The notes: generated by a model not told the origin, from the letters alone. A stretch of 7,737 nt of DNA from Oscillospiraceae bacterium (GCA_017381835.1 JAFOBK010000001.1:1-7737); one strand, 5' to 3'. Shown: positions 1-7,737, numbered from the stretch's first letter. Numbers and translations: made by a program.

Positions 1-63
1 GCATACTTAAAAAACGCACCACTCTCCTATGCCGCAAAAGCATTTTTGGATATGATAAGATAA
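1..63 (+). CDS. C-terminal end of a LysR-family transcriptional regulator (partial)
   Basis: The first frame is open from the window edge to a TAA at 61-63 and encodes 20 residues ending PLSYAAKAFLDMIR. This matches the usual last segment of LysR-type regulators, where a PLS-x-A-A-x-A-F motif forms the final helix of the effector-binding domain. The rest of the gene lies outside the window, so neither its target nor its ligand can be inferred. It converges on the minus-strand operon and ends 10 bases before the shared hairpin terminator, which fits a real gene end. The call rests on a short tail and is moderately confident. Confidence 0.55.
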   Translation, partial: AYLKNAPLSYAAKAFLDMIR

Positions 64-106
64 CAAAATTTAAGGGAAGGAGCATCACCACTCCTTCCCT
101 AATTTT
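64..106. terminator. Bidirectional Rho-independent terminator between convergent genes
   Basis: A perfect 10-bp stem, AGGGAAGGAG (73-82) with CTCCTTCCCT (91-100), encloses an 8-base loop. It is flanked by AAAATTTA on the left and AATTTT on the right, giving a T-rich tail in both directions. It lies just after the LysR-like stop (63) and downstream of the minus-strand plsY remnant (ends 193), so it can end both transcription units. Confidence 0.85.
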
Positions 107-192
107 ATGCTCTTGTATCACATTGCTGCTCTTTCAAAACAGTTGAATCATTACTTCCTCGATTTCTTGAAAATTTTATTTCTGATGATATC

Positions 193-747
193 TCACATAG
201 GCGCTTCCTCCCCGCGCTTAACACGCCCAAAATTTTTGCGATGTACCCATAACAGAAAAACCGAGGCAATTGTCACTACCAGAAATTGTTTGAAGTTTCC
301 AGTGCCAAGCAACAGTATGATAGGAAAGCTGACGGTTACAAGTACTGCAAGAAATATGCTGCGGTTCGCCAGAATCATCAATAAAACGCCGCCTGTAAGA
401 TAAAACAGCAGAAGCCACACATTGTAATAGCAAACCATACCGCCATAGCAGGCAAGTCCTTTTCCTCCTTTGAAATGCAGGTAGAAAGGATAAACATGTC
501 CAAGAATTGTTCCAAACCCCGTGATGTAAGCTGCTATTTCCAAATCCGGAAAGATCCACTGTCCGATGTGACAGGCAAGAAAGACTTTTATGATATCGAC
601 CACCATGACTAGCATGCCGTAGCCTTTTCCAAGAAGAAGGATCGTATTGCTCGCGCTCAGATTTCCGGTTCCGGTTTGTTTCATGTTCACATTTTTCAGT
701 TATGACAGTAAGGCGTATGGACTGATCATGCCGATCAGATAGCCTAT
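193..747 (-). pseudogene. plsY: plsY-like glycerol-3-phosphate acyltransferase, start lost and premature stop
   Basis: PlsY is a membrane enzyme that moves an acyl group from acyl-phosphate to glycerol-3-phosphate, the first step of phospholipid synthesis. The readable part (165 codons from GTG 690) keeps the family motifs in order: GTGNLSASNT near residue 7, GHVYPFYLHFKGGKG near residue 64 and HRKNFGRVKRGEE near residue 150, with hydrophobic segments between. Upstream in the same frame the usual first membrane segment is recognisable as IGYLIGMISPYALLS (747-703), but a TAA at 700-702 interrupts it, and there is no ATG, GTG or TTG before it after the preceding TAA at 757-759. The GTG and ATG at 690 and 684 lack a clear ribosome site and would give a protein without the first helix. 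I infer a recently broken paralogue; the organism presumably has another intact plsY. A sequencing error at 700 is possible but would still leave no normal start. Confidence 0.75.
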
Positions 748-1331
748 CGTCTTTCTTTACTTTCGCCCCAATGGATCGGTTGAATTCCGGGATCAAGCTG
801 CATGGTTTGATAGGCGAGATATGCCGTTTCTTCCAAAGCAGCTGCATTATTTACAGCATCTAACACTGTTTCTCCCCAGGCGTATGCACTATGGCTTACG
901 ACCAATGCGGCAGGAGTCAGCAATGGATCGATACTGCGCGAATGGAAAGTATTCCCCATATCAAAAGCCGAGGCGGCACAGGGTATTTCCACATGAAATA
1001 AGTCTTTATGGAAAGTACCCAATACCGGAATATCCATACCAATCTGTGCAAATATAGTAGCATACCTTGCGTGAGGTCTGACAATACCTCCCAGTTTTGG
1101 AAAGGCCTGATAGAGCGCGATATGGGACTGGACATCTGAAGAAGGCGTACTGCTTCCTTCCAGGATCGTTCCGTGCATATCCACAACAAAGGCATCCTTG
1201 GCGGATTTCATTACGATCAGGCCGGTTTCCCGGTCTATGGCAGATACGCTACCTCTGGCGTATTTATCAAGACCATATCTGGCTAATTCCTGATAAGCAA
1301 TCAGTACCTGTGATTTCAGTTGTTCCAACAT
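744..1331 (-). CDS. Degenerate AraD-like class II aldolase/epimerase, C-terminally truncated
   Basis: The 195-residue product follows the L-ribulose-5-phosphate 4-epimerase (AraD) pattern: MLEQLK start, SVSAIDRETGL (28-38), PSSD (63-66), HIALYQAFP (70-78), GGIV-x-x-H-x-x-YAT (81-92), FHKDLF (107-112), IPC, and SHSAYAWG (146-153). AraD is usually about 230 residues. Several active-site features are gone. The first zinc histidine of HTH reads Arg85 (the second is His87, the third His147). The GN of the phosphate loop reads GS. The S-G-V-x-Y phosphate-binding stretch is deleted between residues 42 and 49. The C-terminal tail ending in AYYGQ is missing. Pro66-type substrate contacts aside, Asp66 and SS are kept. 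Catalysis is therefore doubtful. The ATG lies 3 bases after the ptsI stop, with GGAG inside the end of ptsI, so it is probably translationally coupled to the PTS operon. It is either a decaying gene or a non-catalytic derivative. Confidence 0.75.
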   Translation of the reverse strand: MLEQLKSQVLIAYQELARYGLDKYARGSVSAIDRETGLIVMKSAKDAFVVDMHGTILEGSSTPSSDVQSHIALYQAFPKLGGIVRPHARYATIFAQIGMDIPVLGTFHKDLFHVEIPCAASAFDMGNTFHSRSIDPLLTPAALVVSHSAYAWGETVLDAVNNAAALEETAYLAYQTMQLDPGIQPIHWGESKERR

Positions 1332-1334
1332 AAT

Positions 1335-2990
1335 TTAGCACTCCAGCATTTCCAGTGTGCAGGTCTGAGCAATGCTCTGGCGGATAGCCGCACGTACGGG
1401 CAGCACTGCTGCAGGGGAAACAGACAGTTCATCGATACCCATAGCCAGGAAGGTGGGCAGCATGGAAATATCTGCACCCAGTTCACCGCAGATGCCGATC
1501 CAGATGCCAGCCTTGTGGGCGGCATCGGCAGCCATCTTAATGGCTCTGAGCAGAGCGGGATGATGGGGATCATAGAACTTACCCAAATCGTTTGCCTGAC
1601 GGTCGCAGGCCAGCGTATACTGGGTCAGATCGTTGGTGCCAACGGAGAAGAAATCCACCAGCTTCGCTAACTCTTCTGCCACGAAAACAGAGGAGGGAGT
1701 CTCAATCATGATACCCAGTTCCGTGTTGGGATCATAGGGGATGCCTTCGGCTTCCAGTTCTTTCATAACGCTCATACAGGCACGCTTACATTCCTTGACT
1801 TCCCAGACAGAAGTGATCATGGGGAACATAATGGCAATTTTACCGTAAACAGATGCCCGGTACAGAGCGCGCAACTGGGTGCGGAATACCTCAGGACGAT
1901 TCAGACAAATACGAATAGCGCGAACACCCAGGGCAGGATTTTCTTCTTCCTTCATATCGAAATAATCCACCTGCTTGTCTGCACCGATATCCAGAGTACG
2001 AATCACAACACGCTTGCCGTTCATGGCAGCAGCAACGCTACGGTACGCTTCGAACTGCTCATCCTCAGTGGGGTAATCGGAAGCACTTAAGTAAAGGAAC
2101 TCACTGCGGAACAGACCAATACCCTGACCATCGTTTGCCAGAACGGCAGCCACATCCTCGGGAGAACCGATATTGCAATACAGCAACATCTTCTTTCCAT
2201 CCAGAGTGATATCTTCCTGGCCCTTCATGGTTTCCAGCAATTTCTTGGTTTCCTGCTGTTTTTCATATTTTTCTTTCAGAGCAGCCTGAGTCATAGCGTC
2301 GGGATCGATGATCAGCTGACCAGTTTCACCATCAATGTAGCCAACACGGCCATTGTAGCTTTCTGCCAGAGCTTCACCAGCACCGCAGATAGCAGGGATA
2401 CCCATAGTACGGGCCAAAATAGCAGTATGAGAGTTACCGGAACCACCCATGGTGACAAATCCCAGAATCTTGGACTTGTCCAGCTGCAGGGTTTCAGAAG
2501 GAGCCAGATCGTCAGCAGCCAGAATAACCGGCTCCTCGGAGTCAATGCCACCATCCACAACACCCAACAGATTGTTCAGAATCCGTTTCGCTACGTCCTT
2601 GATGTCCGCAGCACGAGCCTGCATATATGCATCATCCATAGCAGCAAACATGGCAGCAAACTGGATGCCTGCCTGTTCAACAGCATATTCTGCATTGCAG
2701 GACTCTTCTTCAATCAGGGAAGTCATGCATTCGACGAAGTCCTCGTCCTCCACGAACATGGCATGGGTCTCAAACAGGACAGCCATCTCTTCGCCGGCAT
2801 CATCCTGGCACTTTTCTGCCAGAGCGTTCAGCTGGACAATGGAAGCTTCCTGTGCAGCAGCCAGACGGGCCTTCTCGGCTTCCGTATCGGTGACAGTCTT
2901 CATGGTAACAGTGGTATCCGGACGCTGGAAAAAGTAGAGGGGGCCTTTTGCAATGCCCTTGGACACGCCTTTACCTTGAATTGTGATCAT
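1335..2990 (-). CDS. ptsI: PTS Enzyme I (phosphoenolpyruvate-protein phosphotransferase)
   Basis: This cytoplasmic enzyme takes phosphate from PEP onto a histidine and passes it to HPr, the first step of all PTS sugar uptake. The 551-residue product is slightly short of the usual 570 or so but complete. The N-terminal domain opens with GKGVSKGIAKGPLY. The phospho-histidine is His188 in GGSGNSHTAILAR (182-194); this motif has one more residue between GG and SH than the common GGRTSH. The C-terminal PEP-binding barrel shows GLFRSEFLY (292-300), RTLDIGADK (331-339), NPALGVRAIR (351-360), GIMIETPSSVF (426-436), FFSVGTNDLTQY (448-459) and the catalytic cysteine in GICGELGAD (Cys501). ATG 2990 follows AAAGGA at a suitable distance. 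The gene lies after ptsH, separated by a 93-base gap holding a strong hairpin. Confidence 0.97.
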   Translation of the reverse strand: MITIQGKGVSKGIAKGPLYFFQRPDTTVTMKTVTDTEAEKARLAAAQEASIVQLNALAEKCQDDAGEEMAVLFETHAMFVEDEDFVECMTSLIEEESCNAEYAVEQAGIQFAAMFAAMDDAYMQARAADIKDVAKRILNNLLGVVDGGIDSEEPVILAADDLAPSETLQLDKSKILGFVTMGGSGNSHTAILARTMGIPAICGAGEALAESYNGRVGYIDGETGQLIIDPDAMTQAALKEKYEKQQETKKLLETMKGQEDITLDGKKMLLYCNIGSPEDVAAVLANDGQGIGLFRSEFLYLSASDYPTEDEQFEAYRSVAAAMNGKRVVIRTLDIGADKQVDYFDMKEEENPALGVRAIRICLNRPEVFRTQLRALYRASVYGKIAIMFPMITSVWEVKECKRACMSVMKELEAEGIPYDPNTELGIMIETPSSVFVAEELAKLVDFFSVGTNDLTQYTLACDRQANDLGKFYDPHHPALLRAIKMAADAAHKAGIWIGICGELGADISMLPTFLAMGIDELSVSPAAVLPVRAAIRQSIAQTCTLEMLEC

Positions 2991-3020
2991 AATAAGTGTC
3001 CTTTCTATTTAAAAGAGGTG

Positions 3021-3062
3021 GGGAAGCGCCAGCAATGGAAAGGAAGGAAACTGGCGCTTCCC
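3021..3062 (-). promoter_or_regulatory. Intercistronic hairpin between ptsH and ptsI
   Basis: A perfect 12-bp inverted repeat, GGGAAGCGCCAG (3021-3032) and CTGGCGCTTCCC (3051-3062), encloses an 18-base pyrimidine-rich loop on the minus strand. It begins 21 bases after the ptsH stop and is followed by CACCTCTTTTAAAT rather than a clean run of T. It could be a leaky terminator that lowers ptsI relative to ptsH, or a 3' stabiliser for the ptsG-ptsH message. The structure is certain; the role is inferred. Confidence 0.7.
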
Positions 3063-3083
3063 TGTAATCAGGAACGGGTATTT

Positions 3084-3344
3084 TTAAAGGTTGCTCTGGA
3101 AAAAGTTGGAGATTGCAATGATCGCTGCATCTTCATTTGCACCTTCTGCAGCAACGGTAACCACATCGCCCTGCTTAACACTAAGGCTCATGAGTTTCAT
3201 CAGTTGGGTAGCCTTAACAGTGGTACCATTCTTGGTGATGGTAACCACAGTGTCGGCAAAAGCCTTTGCTTCTTTGACCAGCATGCCTGCAGGGCGGGCG
3301 TGGATACCCAGGGGATCGTGAATCGTATATTCAAACTGTTTCAT
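3084..3344 (-). CDS. ptsH: HPr phosphocarrier protein
   Basis: HPr carries phosphate from Enzyme I to the IIA domain of PTS permeases. The 86-residue product has the normal length and the active-site motif GIHARPAG with phospho-His15 and Arg17. The second conserved region, NGTTVKATQLMKLMSLSVKQGD (39-60), aligns without gaps to the B. subtilis and E. coli proteins. At the position of regulatory Ser46 it has Gln47, preceded by Thr46. It therefore should not accept the ATP-dependent phosphorylation by HPr kinase that drives CcpA-type repression, unless the threonine is used. ATG 3344 has GGAGG 8 bases upstream. The gene begins 18 bases after ptsG and is clearly in the same operon. Confidence 0.97.
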   Translation of the reverse strand: MKQFEYTIHDPLGIHARPAGMLVKEAKAFADTVVTITKNGTTVKATQLMKLMSLSVKQGDVVTVAAEGANEDAAIIAISNFFQSNL

Positions 3345-3362
3345 AGTAAATTCCTCCAGAAA

Positions 3363-5612
<2,250 letters not shown>

Positions 5613-5643
5613 CAGCACCCTGATCCTACAGGAGGCAGATATT

Positions 5644-6495
5644 CTATTGGTCTGACCCCAGATTGATCCGCTTCAGGTGGATCGTCAGGTAGGTCAGTTC
5701 TTCATCAGACAGATCCTTTTGGTAGGTATTCTTGATGTAATCTGCAATACACTGGGCACATTTATAATGCTCTTTGCAGTTTTTCATGATCAGCTGACGG
5801 AACACTTCATCCCGTTCACCCTGGGAATCCTCCATAATCTGATTTTGGAATAGACGCTGGGCAAAGTAACGAAGATGAACCACAAATCGGTTGAAATCCA
5901 GAGATTCCCGGTCAAACTGATTCTGATAGAAATATTCTACAACGGAAATGGTTCCTTCAATGAGCTGGGTGATTTGATACATCTCGCTCATGTTCGTATT
6001 CAACTCCGCATTCACGATATGCAGTGCAATAAAAGCGGCCTCATCTTCATGAAGGGTAACACCCAGTTGTTCCCGAATCACCCTAAGGCAATATTGACCC
6101 AGATGATATTCCGTAGGATAGTAACACATAATGGGCCCCTTCAGCGGATTGCTGAACTCTACACCCTGTGCCTTCCGAAGAATGGCAAAACTGATATGAT
6201 CTGCCATCGTGATCAGCAGAGATTCATTCAGTTTTTGGGGAATTTGAGAGGTAATATGCTTGATGAGGCCCTCCGTCAGGGAAAGATGCTCAATGGGAAT
6301 CTTCTCAACCAATTCCCGCAATTTTCTCTGTCCGGTTTTCTCTTCCATACGGTAGGTACGCTCAATCAGTGCGGTGTCAATGGTCTCGCCCCTATGGCGC
6401 TGAAATCCAATGCCACGTCCGGTAACAATCAGTTCATTACCTTTATCATCCACAGCACAAAGAATATTATTGTTAATGATTTTTTTGATCCTCAT
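5644..6495 (-). CDS. licT: LicT/BglG-family transcriptional antiterminator
   Basis: The product binds RAT hairpins in nascent RNA to prevent termination; its activity is set by PTS phosphorylation. From the chosen ATG (6495) it has 283 residues. The RNA-binding CAT domain is residues 1-55 (MRIKKIINNNIL, TGRGIGFQ). PRD1 (about 65-170) has His100 in TMADHISFA and His159 in FIALHIVNAE. PRD2 (about 175-283) has His207 in VVHLRYFAQRLF and His273 in TIHLKRI. All four regulatory histidines are therefore present, with the first three at LicT numbering. Frame continues upstream to an ATG at 6552, but those codons lie inside the leader terminator, whereas 6495 has GGGGTGA 8 bases ahead and gives the standard MRIKKI start. 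RAT switches stand before this gene and before ptsG, implying that it controls itself and the permease. Confidence 0.95.
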   Translation of the reverse strand: MRIKKIINNNILCAVDDKGNELIVTGRGIGFQRHRGETIDTALIERTYRMEEKTGQRKLRELVEKIPIEHLSLTEGLIKHITSQIPQKLNESLLITMADHISFAILRKAQGVEFSNPLKGPIMCYYPTEYHLGQYCLRVIREQLGVTLHEDEAAFIALHIVNAELNTNMSEMYQITQLIEGTISVVEYFYQNQFDRESLDFNRFVVHLRYFAQRLFQNQIMEDSQGERDEVFRQLIMKNCKEHYKCAQCIADYIKNTYQKDLSDEELTYLTIHLKRINLGSDQ

Positions 6496-6520
6496 TTTCA
6501 CGCTCACCCCAATTTTGCGT

Positions 6521-6578
6521 AAAAAAATAACCAGCTCCATCCAATACCCCAACCCTGAGATACCAAATAGAGTTGGTC
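6521..6578 (-). terminator. Leader terminator upstream of licT, under RAT control
   Basis: On the minus strand, 6578-6557 (starting GACCAACTCTATTTGG) pairs with 6550-6529 (ending GGATGGAGCTGGTT) as a 22-bp stem with many G-U pairs and a single A-C mismatch around the 6-base loop AGGGTT. It is followed by A and seven T (6527-6521). The G-U pairs make this a minus-strand RNA structure only. The first bases, GACC, are shared with the 3' end of the RAT at 6575-6603. Confidence 0.87.
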
Positions 6579-6603
6579 AAGCCCGCCTTACCGGTAACAT
6601 TCC
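6575..6603 (-). promoter_or_regulatory. RAT (LicT-binding antiterminator RNA) in the licT leader
   Basis: The 29-base minus-strand element reads GG-A-AUG-UUA-CCG, loop GUAAGG, CGG-G-CUU-GA-CC. It has exactly the canonical RAT length and layout: GG/CC base, A opposite GA loop, a 3-bp middle stem (with one U-U mismatch), UUA opposite G loop, and a CCG/CGG upper stem. It begins about 10 bases from the expected transcription start and overlaps the terminator that follows by four bases, so licT should autoregulate. Confidence 0.82.
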
Positions 6604-6619
6604 AACATTTCTTTACAAA

Positions 6620-6648
6620 ATTTTAGCACGTGGAATAATTCATGTCAA
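6620..6648 (-). promoter_or_regulatory. Sigma-A-type promoter of the licT-ptsGHI operon
   Basis: The minus strand carries a perfect -35 TTGACA (6648-6643), a 17-base spacer and a -10 TAAAAT (6625-6620). Transcription should start near 6613, giving a leader of about 118 bases that holds the RAT and terminator before the licT ATG. Confidence 0.88.
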
Positions 6649-6657
6649 TCATGGAAA

Positions 6658-6681
6658 TGACAAAAATGAACATTTTGTGAC
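6658..6681. promoter_or_regulatory. A/T-rich imperfect palindrome upstream of the licT promoter
   Basis: The core AAAATG-AA-CATTTT is flanked by TGAC on the left and GTGAC on the right. It lies about 10 bases upstream of the -35 box, a position suited to an activator site. I cannot match it to a known regulator's consensus, and it could be chance in A/T-rich DNA. Confidence 0.2.
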
Positions 6682-6734
6682 TTTGCATAATTTTACATCG
6701 GCTATTTTAGCTATTTATTCCAGTTCAAGAAACA

Positions 6735-6771
6735 CAACCCACACCGGCACTTTTCGCACAGGCGCGGGTTG
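6735..6771 (-). terminator. Terminator of the tnpV-DUF6809 unit
   Basis: On the minus strand CAACCCGCGCCTGTGC (6771-6756) pairs with GTGCCGGTGTGGGTTG (6750-6735) around GAAAA, with several G-U pairs and one mismatch, followed by the weak tail TGTTTCTT. The G-U pairs would become A-C mismatches in plus-strand RNA, so it works for the minus strand. It begins 30 bases after the DUF6809 stop and insulates the licT promoter from readthrough. Confidence 0.7.
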
Positions 6772-6801
6772 CTGCTATCTTGCTTTTATATGTAATGGTT
6801 G

Positions 6802-7089
6802 TTATCTGAAACTGTAATTCACAATGTCAGTTTCCATGATCTCCAGCATCATCCTTGCTCCCAAGCGGAAGCTATTCTGGAACAGCAAACACTCTGCCAT
6901 AGCCTGAAATTCCCGCACACAGTCTTGGTATCTGGAGAACAGGTCTTTCTGCTCATCTGTCATGGTTGCAACCAACTTTTCTTCATTCCGGCTAATCAGA
7001 CGGATAAATTCCTTATATTCTTCACTGGGGCTGGCATCATATTCTGCCGGATCAAGATTACCATACCAAAATTCTTCCAAGACACTCAT
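6802..7089 (-). CDS. DUF6809-like small protein of mobile DNA
   Basis: The 95-residue product begins MSVLEEFWYGNLDP, has a middle part SRNEEKLVATMTDEQKDLF (33-51) and ends with the segment FRLGARMMLEIM (74-85). This pattern, EEFYYGN ... NEEKL ... FRLGxRM, is that of the DUF6809 family, whose function is unknown and whose members often lie in clostridial mobile elements. The ATG is chosen because it overlaps the tnpV stop as ATGA (7089-7086), with GGGGAGG just upstream; a longer open frame to 7170 would run over tnpV. It is translationally coupled to tnpV. The product looks soluble, helical and acidic, with no signal peptide. Confidence 0.75.
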   Translation of the reverse strand: MSVLEEFWYGNLDPAEYDASPSEEYKEFIRLISRNEEKLVATMTDEQKDLFSRYQDCVREFQAMAECLLFQNSFRLGARMMLEIMETDIVNYSFR

Positions 7090-7445
7090 ACCATCGCCTC
7101 CCCATAGACCAGTTCCCTGAGAACCATCTCCTCTGCCCGGTTGCGTATGTTGTTCATACTTCCTATCCATGTCATTGGATCAGTCGCTTTCAATTCTTCT
7201 GTCACTCCTTCTGCAATCTTCATTTGTTCCATGATGAGCTCAAGACGATCCTGTGCTTGCTCGTCCAGATCAGCAAGATAAGTATGAAGGTTACCGGACA
7301 GAGCCAGTAGATTGTATTGTATGGGATGGTGCTCTTTCAGGTAATCCCGGTGCATCCGCCCCCACTTGCCGATGGGCCGTATTTCTTCCGAAATCTGTAT
7401 GTCTGGGATATCATAATCACCATTACGGATATATTGTATTTCCAC
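7086..7445 (-). CDS. tnpV: TnpV family transposon-encoded protein
   Basis: The 119-residue product shows the TnpV pattern: an N-terminal GDYDIPDI segment, IGKWGRMHRDYLKEHHP (25-41), LSGNLHTYLADLDEQAQDRLE (49-69), a GVTEELKATDPMTWIGSMNN segment (80-99), and AEEMVLRELVYG (104-115). TnpV was named in Tn4451-type mobilizable transposons and is widespread in clostridial mobile elements; its biochemical role is not known, so none is claimed. It starts with GTG at 7445 behind a very strong ribosome site (GAAGGAGGTT, 6 bases spacing). It has its own promoter and a DUF6809 gene overlapping its stop. No transposase or recombinase gene is seen in the window, so this is a remnant or the edge of an element. 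Confidence 0.85.
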   Translation of the reverse strand: MEIQYIRNGDYDIPDIQISEEIRPIGKWGRMHRDYLKEHHPIQYNLLALSGNLHTYLADLDEQAQDRLELIMEQMKIAEGVTEELKATDPMTWIGSMNNIRNRAEEMVLRELVYGEAMV

Positions 7446-7475
7446 TGCTCAACCTCCTTCGTTTTCTATGTTCTC

Positions 7476-7504
7476 ATTGTATCCTTGAAGCCATGATTTG
7501 TCGA
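7476..7504 (-). promoter_or_regulatory. Sigma-A-type promoter of tnpV
   Basis: The minus strand has TCGACA (7504-7499), a 17-base spacer and TACAAT (7481-7476), each one base off consensus. The start would be near 7469, leaving a short leader with a strong ribosome site before GTG 7445. Confidence 0.7.
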
Positions 7505-7536
7505 ACTTGTCACAGCAACAAAACTTTGGGATAAAA

Positions 7537-7549
7537 TGGCAGACAAACA
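7537..7549 (+). repeat. 13-bp direct repeat, copy 1
   Basis: TGGCAGACAAACA occurs here and again at 7717-7729, 180 bases away in the same orientation. On the minus strand this copy lies directly in the T-rich tail of the hairpin at 7553-7598. Confidence 0.5.
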
Positions 7550-7602
7550 AAAAGCAGTCCCGCAAATAGCACTTTTGAGGTACCTCCGCAGGACTGCTGT
7601 TT
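7550..7602 (-). terminator. Hairpin terminator upstream of the tnpV promoter
   Basis: On the minus strand AGCAGTCCTGC (7598-7588) pairs with GCGGGACTGCT (7563-7553) as 11 bp with one G-U pair, around a 24-base loop that contains the palindrome GAGGTACCTC. It is followed by TTTTGTTTGTCT. The plus-strand copy also ends in TGTTTTGTT but has an unpaired C/A. It probably ends a minus-strand gene lying beyond the right edge, keeping it apart from tnpV. Confidence 0.7.
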
Positions 7603-7716
7603 TGTTCAGTTATCATATCGGAACTCGAAAAGTAGTAAATTGGTAGTAAAACAGATGCCAAAAGGTGATTTATCGTGGAATATCGGGGCATAAGTCAGTC
7701 GATTAAGGTAGTGCCG

Positions 7717-7729
7717 TGGCAGACAAACA
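7717..7729 (+). repeat. 13-bp direct repeat, copy 2
   Basis: This is the second copy of TGGCAGACAAACA, 8 bases from the right edge. No gene could be assigned with confidence between 7603 and the edge; that stretch also holds GTAGTAAA twice (7632-7639 and 7643-7650). Confidence 0.5.
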
Positions 7730-7737
7730 GTATCTTT

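Noticed and set aside
5641..5646. TAGAAT as a -10 box for a separate ptsG promoter
   Set aside because: No hexamer resembling TTGACA lies 16-18 bases upstream, and the site overlaps the licT stop codon.
6496..6552. Longer start for licT at ATG 6552
   Set aside because: Those codons lie inside the leader terminator and the family start MRIKKI with a ribosome site is at 6495.
7090..7170. Longer start for the DUF6809 gene
   Set aside because: It would overlap tnpV by 85 bases, gives a Gly/Gln-rich unrelated N-terminus, and the ATGA overlap start has a ribosome site and fits the family.
7449..7691. Minus-strand open frame of 80 codons upstream of tnpV
   Set aside because: It runs through a hairpin terminator and the tnpV promoter, is Cys/Phe-rich without family resemblance, and has no clear ribosome site.
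7675..7737. Possible plus-strand gene start, GTG at 7675 after AAAGGTGAT
   Set aside because: Only 21 codons are in the window and they match nothing I recognise; other frames on both strands are also open to the edge.

Overview
The window reads as chromosomal DNA of a low-to-moderate GC Firmicute, most likely an anaerobic gut clostridium (Oscillospiraceae or Lachnospiraceae type). The evidence is the LicT-type antiterminator, a Firmicute-style PtsG IICBA permease, Shine-Dalgarno sites of the GGAGG type, and a TnpV/DUF6809 pair typical of clostridial mobile DNA. No species can be named from the sequence alone.

Almost everything is on the minus strand, so the logical order runs from high to low coordinates. 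(1) 7737-6735 is a small accessory cassette: an unassigned flank with a strong hairpin terminator, a sigma-A-type promoter, tnpV, an overlapping DUF6809 gene and a terminator. (2) 6648-1335 is a sugar PTS operon: a near-consensus promoter, a LicT-binding RNA switch (RAT plus terminator) in the leader of licT, licT itself, a second RAT plus terminator, then ptsG (EIICBA), ptsH (HPr) and ptsI (Enzyme I). (3) 1331-193 is a degraded tail on the same operon: an AraD-like class II aldolase/epimerase that has lost key catalytic residues and its C-terminus, then a plsY-like gene without a start codon and with a premature stop. (4) A bidirectional hairpin terminator at 64-106 separates this from the last 20 codons of a convergent LysR-type regulator at the left edge.

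The central system is a self-controlling sugar-uptake operon. LicT should be phosphorylated by the PTS. When its cognate sugar is available it binds the RATs, blocks both terminators, and lets RNA polymerase read first licT and then ptsG-ptsH-ptsI. I can draw both switches base by base. Both keep the two conserved asymmetric internal loops of the RAT fold, and in both the RAT 3' end overlaps the 5' arm of the terminator. No good promoter is visible between licT and ptsG, so the two switches probably act in series on one transcript, as in the E. coli bgl operon. Placing the general PTS proteins HPr and EI behind such switches is less usual.

Other points of note are an HPr with glutamine in place of the regulatory Ser46, a 12-bp hairpin between ptsH and ptsI, and what looks like a deletion scar joining a truncated araD-like gene to a beheaded plsY-like gene.
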